The notes: generated from the letters alone by a model not told the origin. 37,709 nt of DNA from Flavilitoribacter nigricans DSM 23189 = NBRC 102662 (GCF_002646595.1 NZ_PDUD01000066.1:1-37709), one strand, 5' to 3'. Counted from the stretch's first letter, positions 17,518-26,587 are shown. Numbers and translations: made by a program.

Positions 17518-19962
17518 CTAGTTAACCGCCACGGTGCCCTTAAACGAAGGAGCAACCTCCCCGGAAAGCGCTACGTCCAGCACTTCATCCATTCGATCTA
17601 CGTAGTGGAATTGAAGGTCTCCCAGGTATTCCTGATCTACCTGCTCTACGTGTTTTTGGTTGTCCTTACACAGAATGATCTCGCGGATACCGGCCCGCTT
17701 GGCGGCCAGGATCTTTTCCTTGATGCCACCTACCGGTAATACCTTGCCGCGCAGGGTGATCTCCCCGGTCATGGCCAGATAGGGTTTTACCGGCCGACCG
17801 GAAAATGCCGAGGTCAGGGTCGTGAGCATCGTGATACCGGCCGAAGGACCATCCTTGGGAATAGCTCCTTCCGGCACGTGCAGGTGCACGTCGTATTCGT
17901 CGAATACTTCCGGCTTCAAACCGAACTGCTTGGCTTTGGCTTTCAGAAAGCTCAGAGCTGTAGTGGCGGATTCTTTCATTACATCCCCCAGATTTCCCGT
18001 CAGGGTAAGTTTGCCCTTACCCGGGCTCAGACTGGATTCTATAAATAAGATATCGCCCCCTACCGGCGTCCAGGCTAAGCCAATGGCTACGCCGGGAACG
18101 GCTACTTCCTGATAAATATCGCGATCAAATTTGGAGGGCCCGAGGATATCCTTGAGGTCGCTCTTGCGGATCGTCGGACTGTATTTTTCTTCCATGGCCA
18201 CATTTTTGGCCACGTGGCGCATTACCCCGGCGATCTGCCGGTTGAGTGACCGTACGCCGGATTCCCGGGTGTAGGACTGAATAATAGCCGCCAGCACATC
18301 GGGTTTGATCCGGACGTGTTTGGCTTCCAGCCCGTGCTCTTTACGTTGCTCCGGGATCAGGTGGCGTTTGGCGATCTCCACTTTTTCTTCCATGGAATAG
18401 CCGCTGATCTCGATGATCTCCATGCGGTCCAGCAGAGCCGGCTGAATGGTGCTCAGCGAATTCGCCGTGGCGATAAACAGGACCTTGGACAGGTCGTATT
18501 CCAGTTCCAGGTAATTATCGGAGAAAGTCCCGTTCTGTTCCGGGTCGAGTACTTCCAGCAATGCGGAAGACGGGTCGCCCCGAAAGTCTTTTCCTACTTT
18601 ATCGATCTCATCCAGAATGAATACGGGATTGGAGGTACCTGCGCGCTTCAAAGATTGCAGGATCCGCCCCGGCATAGCGCCGATATAGGTCTTGCGGTGG
18701 CCGCGGATCTCGGATTCGTCGTGCAATCCTCCCAGAGACATCCGCACAAAATTCCGCTTCAGTGCTTTGGCGATCGAGCGTCCCAATGAGGTTTTACCCA
18801 CACCCGGAGGGCCTACCAAACAGATGATCGGCGCCTTCATGTCGCCTTTCAGCTTCAATACCGCCAGGTGTTCCAGAATGCGTTGCTTCACCTTATCCAG
18901 ACCAAAGTGATCCTTGTCCAGTATTTCGCGTACCCGCTTCAGGTTAAAATTGTCCTTGGAGTAGGATTGCCAGGGCAAGTCCAGCAAGAGCTCCAGGTAA
19001 TTCAGTTGCACGGAATAGTCAGCAGCCTGCGGGTTCATGCGCCGCAGTTTGCTCATTTCCTTTTTGAATGCCTCTCCGATCACTTCCGGCCATTTTTTCT
19101 TTCTGGCCCGGATCACCATTTTCTGAAGCTCTTCTTCCTGCGGGTTTTGGCCCAGTTCTTCCTGGATCGTTTTGAGCTGCTGGTTCAGGAAATAATCGCG
19201 CTGCTGCTTTTCGATATCCACCCGAACCTTATTCTCGATCTTATCCTTTAACTCCAGCAACTGCAACTCATTGTGCAATTGACGGAGGATCGTATCGGCT
19301 TTTTCCCGCAGATCGTTAATCTCCAGGATCTTTTGCTTCACGCTGATCTTGGAACCCAGATTGGAAGAAATAAAGTTCATCAGGAAGCTGGGATTACTGA
19401 TGTTCTTCAGCATCACCATCGCTTCGGACGGAATATTGGGCGACAACTCAATGATCTGACGCGCCAGATCCAGAATGGAGGCGATCAGCGCTTCAAACTC
19501 CAGCTTATTTTCGGGTGAAGTGTAATCCAGTAATTGGATAGTGCCCCGCATAAAGGGGGATTCCTGCAGCATTTCCACCAACTCGAAACGACGGCGGCCC
19601 TGTAAAATGGCCGTGGTCGTACCATCCGGCATACGCAGCAACTTCAGAATGCGCGCTACCGTACCGATATTGTACAGATCCTTGGCGGCGGGATCTTCTA
19701 CTTCACTGTCTTTCTGCGAAAGCACCGCTACCACCTTACCGTTCTCGTAGGCTTCGTTGATTGCCTTGATCGATTTGTCTCTGCCAACTGTGATGGGAAT
19801 GACAATGCCTGGAAAAAGCACTGTATTTTTTAAGGCCAGTACCGGTAGATTTTCCGGGAACTGTTCATTGCTCTGTGCATCATCTTCCTCTTCCATGGAG
19901 ATCAGTGGAAGAAAGTCCGCATCCTCTTCGAAGCTATGATGGTTTAGAATCTCGTCAAACAT
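17518..19962 (-). CDS. lon: ATP-dependent Lon protease
   Basis: This 814-residue LonA protein is a cytosolic hexameric AAA+ serine protease that degrades misfolded and regulatory proteins. In order: the N-terminal substrate-binding domain (about 38-240, beginning [15 protein letters not shown]), a coiled-coil linker, the AAA+ module with Walker [10 protein letters not shown] and Walker [10 protein letters not shown], and the C-terminal protease domain. The catalytic Ser lies in [11 protein letters not shown] and the Lys in [14 protein letters not shown]. The length is typical. The acidic N-terminal extension ([14 protein letters not shown]) is usual in Bacteroidota. It is monocistronic, with a long 415-bp upstream region containing a large palindrome. 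Confidence 0.97.
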   Translation of the reverse strand: MFDEILNHHSFEEDADFLPLISMEEEDDAQSNEQFPENLPVLALKNTVLFPGIVIPITVGRDKSIKAINEAYENGKVVAVLSQKDSEVEDPAAKDLYNIGTVARILKLLRMPDGTTTAILQGRRRFELVEMLQESPFMRGTIQLLDYTSPENKLEFEALIASILDLARQIIELSPNIPSEAMVMLKNISNPSFLMNFISSNLGSKISVKQKILEINDLREKADTILRQLHNELQLLELKDKIENKVRVDIEKQQRDYFLNQQLKTIQEELGQNPQEEELQKMVIRARKKKWPEVIGEAFKKEMSKLRRMNPQAADYSVQLNYLELLLDLPWQSYSKDNFNLKRVREILDKDHFGLDKVKQRILEHLAVLKLKGDMKAPIICLVGPPGVGKTSLGRSIAKALKRNFVRMSLGGLHDESEIRGHRKTYIGAMPGRILQSLKRAGTSNPVFILDEIDKVGKDFRGDPSSALLEVLDPEQNGTFSDNYLELEYDLSKVLFIATANSLSTIQPALLDRMEIIEISGYSMEEKVEIAKRHLIPEQRKEHGLEAKHVRIKPDVLAAIIQSYTRESGVRSLNRQIAGVMRHVAKNVAMEEKYSPTIRKSDLKDILGPSKFDRDIYQEVAVPGVAIGLAWTPVGGDILFIESSLSPGKGKLTLTGNLGDVMKESATTALSFLKAKAKQFGLKPEVFDEYDVHLHVPEGAIPKDGPSAGITMLTTLTSAFSGRPVKPYLAMTGEITLRGKVLPVGGIKEKILAAKRAGIREIILCKDNQKHVEQVDQEYLGDLQFHYVDRMDEVLDVALSGEVAPSFKGTVAVN

Positions 19963-20199
19963 ATTTCATTCTTCTTTCAGCGCCTACTCTAAAAAACCTT
20001 CCATTTGCTGTCAGGAAAGCGGTCCTCAGTCGTAAGTCGTGGTTCAATGATTCACCAATCGCCGGCGTTCTTCAGATCCTGTCCATACGAGGAACATGGT
20101 CATTATATTCCGCCGAGCGTGGTATTTTTTACCGGCTATTCCTCATTTAACTCAAAGCACTGCCAGAAGTTTAGGCAAGTGGCTAAAAATAACAGCCAG

Positions 20200-20236
20200 C
20201 CGGCCTTTCAATGTCATTATGACAGCGAAAAGCCGG
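20200..20236. repeat. 37-bp interrupted palindrome upstream of lon
   Basis: The centre is TGTCATTATGACA, a perfect 6+1+6 palindrome. It is flanked by arms CCGGCCTTTC and GAAAAGCCGG, with three mismatched positions over the whole 18-bp half-site. It lies about 240 nt upstream of the lon start and after the parE terminator. It could be an operator for a dimeric regulator or a cruciform/RNA hairpin. I cannot name the regulator. Confidence 0.5.
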
Positions 20237-20285
20237 AAATACTATGACTTTCAAGCGGGCAATTTCCATGCCACACTGAAAAATA

Positions 20286-20312
20286 CAAAAAAACCAGCCT
20301 AATAGCTGGTTC
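20286..20312. terminator. Intrinsic terminator of parE (bidirectional)
   Basis: AACCAGC (20292-20298) and GCTGGTT (20305-20311) form a perfect 7-bp stem with a 6-nt loop. On the minus strand a run of seven T follows, which suits the end of the parE transcript. On the plus strand CTTTTTT follows as well. Confidence 0.85.
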
Positions 20313-20343
20313 TTTTTTATATATGTGGGTAAAATCAAGACAA

Positions 20344-20363
20344 ATAGGCAGTTTCATGCCTAT
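20344..20363 (-). terminator. Additional hairpin just after parE
   Basis: ATAGGCA and TGCCTAT form a perfect 7-bp stem with a 6-nt loop, 14 nt past the parE stop. No U-tract follows, so it probably protects the 3' end or assists the stronger terminator further downstream. Confidence 0.4.
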
Positions 20364-20377
20364 CTATCAGGTAGGTC

Positions 20378-22303
20378 TTACTCAACTTCTACGGTCAGTT
20401 CGGAAGTTACTTCCTCGGCCGCGATCTCGGCGATCTCTTCCTCTTCGTCCTGGTCCACCTCATCCTTTTCTACCCGAAGATTATCAATGATGAAATCCTG
20501 CCGTTGCGGGGTGTTTTTCCCCATGTAGTACTGCAGTACTTCGTCGATATCAGTCTCTTCGTTCAAAACGACCGGATCCAGCCGGATATTCTCACCGATG
20601 AAATCCTTGAATTCACCCGGAGATATCTCACCGAGTCCCTTAAACCGGGTGATCTCCGGCTTACCTCTCAGGCTCTTGATCGCATTCTGCCGCTCCTGAT
20701 CGGTGTAGCAGTAGAAAGTCTTTTGTTTATCCCGTACACGAAACAGAGGCGTATCCAGGATATAGAGATGCCCGTTGCGCACCAGTTCCGGAAAGAATTG
20801 CAGGAAGAAAGTCAGCAGCAACAGACGAATGTGCATACCGTCCACATCCGCATCCGTGGCGATCACGACGCGATTGTAGCGCAGATCATCCAGCCCGTCC
20901 TCAATGTTGAGCGCATGCTGCAATAAGTTGAACTCTTCGTTCTCGTACACGACCTTTTTGGTGAGTCCGTAACAGTTAAGAGGTTTACCCCGCAGACTGA
21001 ATACGGCCTGGGTCTGTACATCACGGGCCTTGGTGATCGATCCGCTCGCCGAGTCCCCCTCCGTAATGAAGATGGTGGTACCCAGGCGGATCTCTTCGTC
21101 GGTTTTGCGGGGTCCGTCGCTGAAATGCGCGCGGCAGTCCCGCAGTTTTTTGTTGTGCAGGTTCGCCTTTTTGGCCCGCTGGTTCGCCAGTTTTTTAATA
21201 CCGGCGATCTCTTTCCGCTCCCGCTCCGATTGCAAAATGCGCTTTTCCAGCGCCTTTTTGGTTTCCGGGTTACGGTGCAGGAAGCGATCCAGCTCCTCTC
21301 CTACATTATTCTTCATGAAGGTGCGGATAGTAGGCCCTTTCGGTCCCATATCCGTCGACCCCAACTTGGTTTTGGTCTGCGATTCGAATACCGGCTCTTC
21401 CACCCGGACGCTTAGTGCGGCTACGATCGAGCTGAGGATATCGCGGCGGTCAAATTTTCCAAAGTGGGTCTGCACGGCCTCTACGATCGCCTCTTTCAGC
21501 GCGTTGAGGTGGGTACCACCCTGGGTGGTGTGCTGACCGTTTACAAAGGAGTAGTACTGCTCGCCGTAGTGGTTGCCGTGGCTGATCGCCACTTCCACAT
21601 CTTCCGCTTTCAGGTGGATGATCGGGTAGCGCAGGTTCTCATTGCTGGTTTTGCGCTCCAGCAGGTCCAGCAGACCGTTCTTGGAGACCAGCGTTTTGCC
21701 GTTGAAATTGATCTTCAGGCCGGCATTCAGGTAGGCGTAGTTCCAGAGTTGATTCTCAACGTAGTCGGAACGGAATTTATACTTTTTGAAAATATTCTCA
21801 TCCGGCCGGAAAATGACCAGCGTACCGTTGCCCTCGTCCGTTTTTTTGACCTTTTGGTCCTTGGTAAGGTTTCCCTGTTCAAATTCGGCGATCTTGGTCT
21901 TGCCTTCCCGGATCGCCTGCACTTTGAAGTAGTCGCTCAGGGCATTCACGGCTTTGGTACCGACCCCGTTCAAACCTACGGATTTCTTAAATGCCTTGGA
22001 GTCATACTTACCACCGGTATTGATCTTGGAAACACAATCCACCACCTTACCCAGGGGAATACCCCGGCCGTAATCCCGTACGTAGACTTCGCCCTCCTCG
22101 ATCTTGATGTCGATCTGCTTTCCGTGCCCCATGACGTATTCGTCAATGGAGTTGTCGATCACCTCTTTGATCAGGATATAGATACCATCGTCGGCGGAAG
22201 AGCCATCGCCAAGCTTGCCGATGTACATCCCCGGCCGCATGCGAATGTGCTCTTTCCAGTCGAGCGAGCGAATATTGTCTTCCGTATAGGTTACTTGAGC
22301 CAT
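20378..22303 (-). CDS. parE: DNA topoisomerase IV subunit B (ParE)
   Basis: This 641-residue type IIA topoisomerase ATPase subunit pairs with ParC to decatenate chromosomes. It starts with the Bacteroidota ParE signature [19 protein letters not shown], which GyrB lacks. It also shows the GHKL ATPase motifs ([32 protein letters not shown]), the transducer region with QTKTKLGS, and the TOPRIM domain ([20 protein letters not shown]). The length fits the family. No parC is adjacent. A miniature transposable element lies 33 bp upstream of the start and may affect its promoter. Confidence 0.93.
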   Translation of the reverse strand: MAQVTYTEDNIRSLDWKEHIRMRPGMYIGKLGDGSSADDGIYILIKEVIDNSIDEYVMGHGKQIDIKIEEGEVYVRDYGRGIPLGKVVDCVSKINTGGKYDSKAFKKSVGLNGVGTKAVNALSDYFKVQAIREGKTKIAEFEQGNLTKDQKVKKTDEGNGTLVIFRPDENIFKKYKFRSDYVENQLWNYAYLNAGLKINFNGKTLVSKNGLLDLLERKTSNENLRYPIIHLKAEDVEVAISHGNHYGEQYYSFVNGQHTTQGGTHLNALKEAIVEAVQTHFGKFDRRDILSSIVAALSVRVEEPVFESQTKTKLGSTDMGPKGPTIRTFMKNNVGEELDRFLHRNPETKKALEKRILQSERERKEIAGIKKLANQRAKKANLHNKKLRDCRAHFSDGPRKTDEEIRLGTTIFITEGDSASGSITKARDVQTQAVFSLRGKPLNCYGLTKKVVYENEEFNLLQHALNIEDGLDDLRYNRVVIATDADVDGMHIRLLLLTFFLQFFPELVRNGHLYILDTPLFRVRDKQKTFYCYTDQERQNAIKSLRGKPEITRFKGLGEISPGEFKDFIGENIRLDPVVLNEETDIDEVLQYYMGKNTPQRQDFIIDNLRVEKDEVDQDEEEEIAEIAAEEVTSELTVEVE

Positions 22304-22336
22304 ATTGAACCGTTGTGTTTAGGCCATACTGCCTTA

Positions 22337-22497
22337 GAGACTGTTTGAAAACCTCTCACTGGGTTACAAAACGCGGCTTTTGCCGCCACTTTGCACCTAT
22401 TTTTAACTCCGTAGCTGGGCTATGCAGTGAAAAATAGCTTTCAATTTACGCCAAAATCCGGGTTTTTCTCCGGCAGCAGAAGTTTTCAAACAGCCTC
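22337..22497. mobile_element. Miniature inverted-repeat element (MITE), copy 1
   Basis: This 161-bp full-length imperfect palindrome is flanked by the 3-bp direct repeat TTA (22334-22336 and 22498-22500). The 16-bp terminal inverted repeats read GAGACTGTTTGAAAAC at the left and GAGGCTGTTTGAAAAC inward from the right, with one mismatch. The two arms stay in register without gaps to the centre at 22417 (TAGC-TGG-GCTA), so the whole element folds into one hairpin. It encodes nothing. GAG-starting ends with a TNA duplication suggest mobilisation by an IS5-family (IS1031-group-like) transposase. This is inference, and no transposase is in the window. It lies between parE and the OmpA-like gene. 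A diverged copy is at 33945-34106. Confidence 0.8.
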
Positions 22498-22584
22498 TTA
22501 GTGCATATTTCGTCTGCAATAATACGAAATACTACTTAACAAAACAACAAAATGTTTTTATTGGCAGCAAACAAAAAAATGTAT

Positions 22585-23466
22585 TTACTTATCAATCTCC
22601 CGCTTGATCTCCCGGGCCAGGTCGTTGCCGCTTCCGGTAAGTACGAGTTCGATCCGGCGGTTGGCGGCCCGCCCTTCGGAAGTTTCGTTGGACGTGCGGG
22701 GAGCGAACTCCCCCTTACCTGCCGGTAAGATGCGGTTAGCTCCCACGTCAAATTCATCGATCAGCAATTTTGCCACATTGCCGGCCCGCAACAGGCAGTA
22801 GTCCCAGTTGTCCAGGCTTTTGCGGGCTACATCGCGATTGTCCGTATGGCCCACCACCTGAATGTACAGGCTGGGGTATTTGGAAAGGATCGCGCTTACC
22901 GCCTGCAGGGCGTCAATGCCCTGCTGTTCGAAACGGCTGGTACTACCCGGGCGAAATACCATATTCTCGTTCATCACCACCACGACTTCCCCGCCGCGTT
23001 GATCCACCGCGTAGAGGGTGGAATCGAACGTCTGCAGCGCAATCGAGATCTCCCTGGCGATCGCCTCCTGGGCATTTTCCCAGCGATTGATGGTTCCTTT
23101 GACCTCGGCCAGTCGCTGTTCCAGCGCACTGATCTCATTGGACTTGCGGGAGATCTCACTGTTCAGTGATTGCTCCTGGTTGGAAGCTTTGCTCCCGATA
23201 TTTTCCACTTCCGCCTGCAGGCGGTCGATACGTTCCTGCAGTTTATCCTGAGTGGCGAGCAGTGCCTGGTTGCCCCCCCGGCTCTCGGCCAGATCCATCG
23301 TTAACTTGTCTTTTTCCGCCCGCAGGTTAGTCAGCTGGGTTTCCAGTTCACTGACCTTGGCCTGGTGCTCTGCATTCAGGTTGCCGACTGTTTCTTTGAA
23401 TTTCTTACTACTTACGCAGGAGCTCAGTACCAGGCCCCCGACAAAGAGAAAAATAAGTGTTCTCAT
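22585..23466 (-). CDS. OmpA-family lipoprotein with coiled coil
   Basis: This 293-residue outer-membrane lipoprotein has a lipobox LSSC (Cys17), a long coiled coil with heptad-like Glu/Leu/Lys pattern (about 25-135), and a C-terminal OmpA/MotB peptidoglycan-binding domain (about 160-285). The latter shows the VVGHTDNRDV block and the closing SEGRAANRRIELVL helix. It would tether the outer membrane to peptidoglycan. It starts 13 nt after the coiled-coil membrane protein gene at 23480, so the two form an operon. No terminator is obvious after it; the MITE lies about 90 nt downstream. Confidence 0.9.
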   Translation of the reverse strand: MRTLIFLFVGGLVLSSCVSSKKFKETVGNLNAEHQAKVSELETQLTNLRAEKDKLTMDLAESRGGNQALLATQDKLQERIDRLQAEVENIGSKASNQEQSLNSEISRKSNEISALEQRLAEVKGTINRWENAQEAIAREISIALQTFDSTLYAVDQRGGEVVVVMNENMVFRPGSTSRFEQQGIDALQAVSAILSKYPSLYIQVVGHTDNRDVARKSLDNWDYCLLRAGNVAKLLIDEFDVGANRILPAGKGEFAPRTSNETSEGRAANRRIELVLTGSGNDLAREIKREIDK

Positions 23467-23479
23467 GACTTTCTATCAT

Positions 23480-24388
23480 TTACTGCAGGCGGAAACTGGC
23501 CGCACCCAACAATCCTACATCCGTATACACTGAAGCCCGGTAAAAACCGCGATCCAGTTTTTCGGATAACTCGTGGGTAAAGGACAAACGCTGATTGTCA
23601 CCCACATTAACCTCCTTAGCTTCCTGGGCGATCAGATCCATACGTTGGCCACCGACTACAGACTGGGCCTGGAGCGGATTCTCCGATGAGATCGGCACCC
23701 CGTTCTCATTGGTGATCACCAGATAGAGTGGGCGGGTACCCTGGTATTCGGTCGGTACGTTGGTGAGATCAAAAGTAACCTTGATCCGACGGGTACGACC
23801 GGATCTGGCGGTAGCTTTGCTCGATCTCCGTTCGGCCTCTACCTGGAAAGCGGTAGCTTTGAAGTTGGCCAGCGTCAGCCGCTTCAGTTCGTCCTGGATG
23901 GTATTGTTCATTTTATTCAGTGCCTCATTATCCGCCCGTACCTGGGTGAGATCGGCTTCCAATCGACCGGTGAGGTTTTTCAGCGAATCGTTCTCTTCCT
24001 GGATCGCATAGATCGTTTCTTCCAGTGCGGCTTTGGTGGCCAGTAACTCCTGGATCTCCGCCCGCAGCCCGTTCACCTGGCTGGTGTTCTGATTCCGGGA
24101 AGAGCGCAGCTGAGCGTCCTTCTGGGATAACCGGCTTTCTACCTCGGCCAGTGAACCTTCCAGAGCGGTGTTCTCTTCAGCCAGTGATTCGTAGGCTACC
24201 CGCAGGCTATCCACTTCCTCGGCGAGATCCTCCTTCAGGACCTGCAGATCGTTCAGACTGCTGTTCAGTGCTTCATTTTGTTCGGCCAGTGCCTGGCGTT
24301 CTTTCTGCTGTCCTAATCCCCACCATCCGGCCAGTAAGAACAATAGTGCTAAAATAGCGGCTATGATGATCAAGCCTCTTGATTTCAT
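23480..24388 (-). CDS. Membrane-anchored coiled-coil protein, unknown function
   Basis: I do not recognise this 302-residue protein as a named family. It has an N-terminal membrane anchor (about 5-27, GLIIIAAILALLFLLAGWWG), a long coiled coil (about 30-175) rich in Glu, Leu, Gln and Asn, then a Lys/Arg-rich segment and a predicted beta-rich C-terminal domain (about 195-302). The last region contains KVTFDLTNVPTEYQGTRPLY and ends ASVYTDVGLLGAASFRLQ. It probably projects into the periplasm. It is the first gene of a two-gene operon with the OmpA-like lipoprotein, so an envelope-spanning or scaffold role is plausible (inference). Confidence 0.8.
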   Translation of the reverse strand: MKSRGLIIIAAILALLFLLAGWWGLGQQKERQALAEQNEALNSSLNDLQVLKEDLAEEVDSLRVAYESLAEENTALEGSLAEVESRLSQKDAQLRSSRNQNTSQVNGLRAEIQELLATKAALEETIYAIQEENDSLKNLTGRLEADLTQVRADNEALNKMNNTIQDELKRLTLANFKATAFQVEAERRSSKATARSGRTRRIKVTFDLTNVPTEYQGTRPLYLVITNENGVPISSENPLQAQSVVGGQRMDLIAQEAKEVNVGDNQRLSFTHELSEKLDRGFYRASVYTDVGLLGAASFRLQ

Positions 24389-24562
24389 ACAAACTTTGTT
24401 TTAAAGTTGGTCCGCAAAGAGAGTGTTTAAAACAACCTCTAAGACCAACCCAATTGCTAATATTGGTTGTCCTGTTTTCGTTCGTTGAGCGCTAAAATTA
24501 ATCAATTTAGGCGCAAGCAGGAAACGAATTATCATAAGACTAATAATCTCTATCCCGGTCAC

Positions 24563-24600
24563 AAAAAAAGTCGTACACCACAAACATGGTATACGACTTT
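24563..24600 (-). terminator. Intrinsic terminator, minus strand
   Basis: AAAGTCGTA (24567-24575) and TACGACTTT (24592-24600) form a perfect 9-bp stem, with ACC/GGT pairing inside the loop. On the minus strand seven T follow. It probably ends the NlpC/P60 gene transcript, whose stop is about 270 nt upstream, or a small RNA within this region. Confidence 0.8.
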
Positions 24601-24656
24601 AGCAGCTTTTAGTTTTGGATTAAAACCCAGAACTTTTTATTAGTTCTAAAAAGCTA

Positions 24657-24664
24657 TATATTTG
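24657..24664 (+). promoter_or_regulatory. Candidate -7 box upstream of an orphan terminator
   Basis: TATATTTG matches the Bacteroidota -7 consensus on the plus strand, about 27 nt before the hairpin at 24691. No TTTG is found 19-21 nt upstream, so this is a weak prediction. It would give a transcript of about 65 nt. Confidence 0.25.
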
Positions 24665-24690
24665 AGCAGTTTAATAATGCTTCAATATCT

Positions 24691-24733
24691 ATCTATGCCC
24701 TTTGCTGTTAGCTCAGTGGGGCATAGATTTTTT
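24691..24733 (+). terminator. Intrinsic terminator, plus strand, with no gene upstream
   Basis: ATCTATGCCC (24691-24700) and GGGCATAGAT (24719-24728) form a perfect 10-bp stem with an 18-nt loop, followed by six T. GCTTCAA/TTGAAGC (24679-24685 and 24732-24738) extend the palindrome. The loop contains TTAGCTCAGTGG, which resembles a tRNA D-arm, but no tRNA is present. Confidence 0.65.
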
Positions 24734-24871
24734 GAAGCCAATTGTTAGAACAGAGTAAGACCATTTTGGTTTGTAATACTCCGAATATTTTCCCCTTCGG
24801 TCAAAGTTCCTTCCTCAATTCCAGGTTCCCACAGAAGTCATTCGCTCCGGTAGCTCCTCCTGGAAGAGCGT

Positions 24872-25495
24872 TCATAAGACATCGCGGGCAGTGGAAATTT
24901 TAGGACTCCAATATTTGGAAACCGATATGTTATCGATCACTACCCCGCGGGAAGTGCTATGGATCACTTTGAGCCCGTCCCGGTCATTGGACACCACCAT
25001 GGCGACGTGAAAGACCGCTCCATTTTTTGATCGGCGGAAAAAGATCAGATCCCCGCTTTTAGCTTCCGATATCTTGATCTTTTTGCCCTGATTTTCCTGG
25101 GCTCGCGAGCTTGGTGACAGATCCACATCAAAGTTGTCCATCACGTAGTGCGTAAAACCGGAGCAGTCGAAACCCGTACGGGGACTCCGGCCTGCGTATT
25201 TGTATTTGGTGCCCAATTGCTCCTTGGCGTAGACCACGATATCCTGCCGCAGACGCGCTTCCCGGTCGGACACCTTTGTGGATTTTCCGGTGTTGGAAGG
25301 AGTGGTAGTTGTCGGTCTGGTTGTCGTTGTCGTCCTCGTTCTGGGACTGGAACCTGACGAGGTTTTGCCGCCATTGCGCGTAGTGGCCGTGGTGCCGTCC
25401 GGCTCCGTCGTGAGATACCGAATAACATCACACTGGGTAAATAGCAACAGACAGGCAAGCAGGGGCAGCGTGGAACGTAGAAAGTTTCCGGACAT
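24872..25495 (-). CDS. NlpC/P60 family peptidoglycan endopeptidase, lipoprotein-like
   Basis: This 207-residue C40-family cysteine peptidase would cleave D-Glu-diaminopimelate bonds in peptidoglycan. The catalytic triad is visible: Cys112 in GFDCSGF, His164 in VFHVAMVV and His180 in VIHSTSRG. The N-terminus has a hydrophobic signal with Cys15 (LLAC) or Cys22 as the possible lipidated residue. Residues about 36-70 form a Thr/Ser-rich linker, probably a flexible spacer across the periplasm, as in Spr/MepS-type enzymes. It is transcribed alone, with a 3' region running into the structured stretch at 24389-24871. Confidence 0.92.
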   Translation of the reverse strand: MSGNFLRSTLPLLACLLLFTQCDVIRYLTTEPDGTTATTRNGGKTSSGSSPRTRTTTTTRPTTTTPSNTGKSTKVSDREARLRQDIVVYAKEQLGTKYKYAGRSPRTGFDCSGFTHYVMDNFDVDLSPSSRAQENQGKKIKISEAKSGDLIFFRRSKNGAVFHVAMVVSNDRDGLKVIHSTSRGVVIDNISVSKYWSPKISTARDVL

Positions 25496-25779
25496 ATCTA
25501 ATGGTTTGGTAGATGGCTATTCCAACCGGATACACGTACTCCGGGCAAGGGTGAATAGTCTCTGAGAACTTATAATCGGTTTATAACAAGAGAATAACGA
25601 GGAGCGAAAAAATAAAATTATTATTAGCTAAAAATTTCATATTTCCTTAAGATATAGCAATATAAACCTTTCCATCTGCACGGTCAAGACACCTTATTTC
25701 CGGGCCAGGCATGAAGTTGTACTCTGACAACTACTCCCGGCTAATCCCCTCGTCAACCTATGCACTTTTTTTCCATTTT

Positions 25780-26559
25780 TCAAACGATGCTGAAATCATC
25801 CCGGTCGGCCAGGAATGCAAAGCGCTGTCGGAATTCCAGCTGAGCAGAATAGGACAAGTCCGTTGTAAAGCAATCCTCTATATGGGATGCCCGGTACAGT
25901 ACCCGCCCTTCAAAATCCACCAGGCAGGAGTCTCCGGAATAGTAATGGCCTTTGCCGTCGGTACCTACCCGATTCACCCCAATGGTGTATACCTGGTTTT
26001 CGATCGCTCTGGCCGTCAGCAGACTTTTCCAGGCAGCCGAACGCTTTGCGGGGAAATTGGCCACGTAAAGCAACAGATCGTAAGCTTCCGTATTACGGCT
26101 CCAGACGGGAAACCGCAGGTCATAACAAATAAGCGGACAAACTTTCCAGCCCATTAACTCCACGATCAGTTTTTCCGCTCCCGCCGTATAGGTTAGGTGC
26201 TCATCCGCCAGCGTAAAAAGATGCCGTTTGTCGTACGTATGGTAGTTGCCGTCCGGTTGCATCCAGACCAGGCGGTTGAAAAAATGATCGTTCTCTACGG
26301 CGATAAAACTTCCGGTGACAACAGCTTCGGAAGCTGCTGCCCATTTACTGAGATGCTGCAAAGTAGCGCTGTCCATGGGTTCGGCCAGAGCCGCAGCATT
26401 CATACTAAACCCGGTTGTAAACATTTCCGGGAGTACGATCAGGTCGCTGGTGTTTCCGATCGCGGCGATTTTTTCATCGAACATCCGGAGATTGGCCGGT
26501 TTATCTTCCCAGTGCAGGTCGGCCTGCAGTTGCGTAACGCGGATTTTTTCAGTAGGCAT
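25780..26559 (-). CDS. Nitrilase-superfamily amidase (omega-amidase/YafV-like)
   Basis: This C-N hydrolase of about 259 residues would hydrolyse omega-amides such as alpha-ketoglutaramate. Numbered from the upstream ATG, the nitrilase triad is visible: Glu49 in IVLPEMFTTGF, Lys115 in YDKRHLF and Cys149 in LICYDLRFP. The LPEMFTTGFSM and CYDLRFPVWSRN strings are characteristic of the YafV/omega-amidase branch. I prefer the ATG at 26559 (MPTEKIRV); the frame is also open to an ATG at 26571. It lies downstream of prs and rplY on the same strand but is separated from rplY by a terminator, so it is probably its own unit. Confidence 0.9.
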   Translation of the reverse strand: MPTEKIRVTQLQADLHWEDKPANLRMFDEKIAAIGNTSDLIVLPEMFTTGFSMNAAALAEPMDSATLQHLSKWAAASEAVVTGSFIAVENDHFFNRLVWMQPDGNYHTYDKRHLFTLADEHLTYTAGAEKLIVELMGWKVCPLICYDLRFPVWSRNTEAYDLLLYVANFPAKRSAAWKSLLTARAIENQVYTIGVNRVGTDGKGHYYSGDSCLVDFEGRVLYRASHIEDCFTTDLSYSAQLEFRQRFAFLADRDDFSIV

Positions 26560-26587
26560 TTTCGAAAGCATTGATCACCGGACGAAA

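Larger units (their letters stand above)
19963..20377. other. Gene-free region between lon and parE
   Basis: These 415 bp contain two hairpins downstream of parE (20344-20363 and 20286-20312) and a 37-bp palindrome at 20200-20236. The part next to lon (19963-20190) should hold the lon promoter, but no TAnnTTTG box is visible there. Short plus-strand frames in this stretch look like chance. Confidence 0.55.
24389..24871. other. Structured gene-free region, candidate non-coding RNA locus
   Basis: These 483 bp contain no credible ORF but several hairpins: GTTGGTC/GACCAAC (24406-24449), a stem at 24447-24468, GCGCTAAA/TTTAGGCGC (24489-24514), a minus-strand terminator (24563-24600), AGCTTTT/AAAAGCT (about 24604-24654) and a plus-strand terminator (24691-24733). 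The nearest plus-strand gene upstream ends at 16331, so the plus-strand terminator has no known transcript to serve. A small RNA on either strand is possible. I could not match it to tmRNA, SRP, RNase P or 6S. Confidence 0.45.

Noticed and set aside
20267-20280. Third MITE copy suggested by CACTGAAAAATA
   Set aside because: Only this short word matches; no inverted ends or flanking duplication were found around it.
21464-22348. 294-residue open frame antisense to parE
   Set aside because: It mirrors the ParE coding sequence, runs into the MITE and has no family motifs.
24679-24740. Possible tRNA because of a D-arm-like string
   Set aside because: There is no anticodon arm, T-arm or acceptor stem; the string sits in a terminator loop.
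24389-24871. tmRNA, SRP RNA, RNase P RNA or 6S RNA
   Set aside because: None of the diagnostic strings of the first three are visible, and 6S cannot be recognised without a model.
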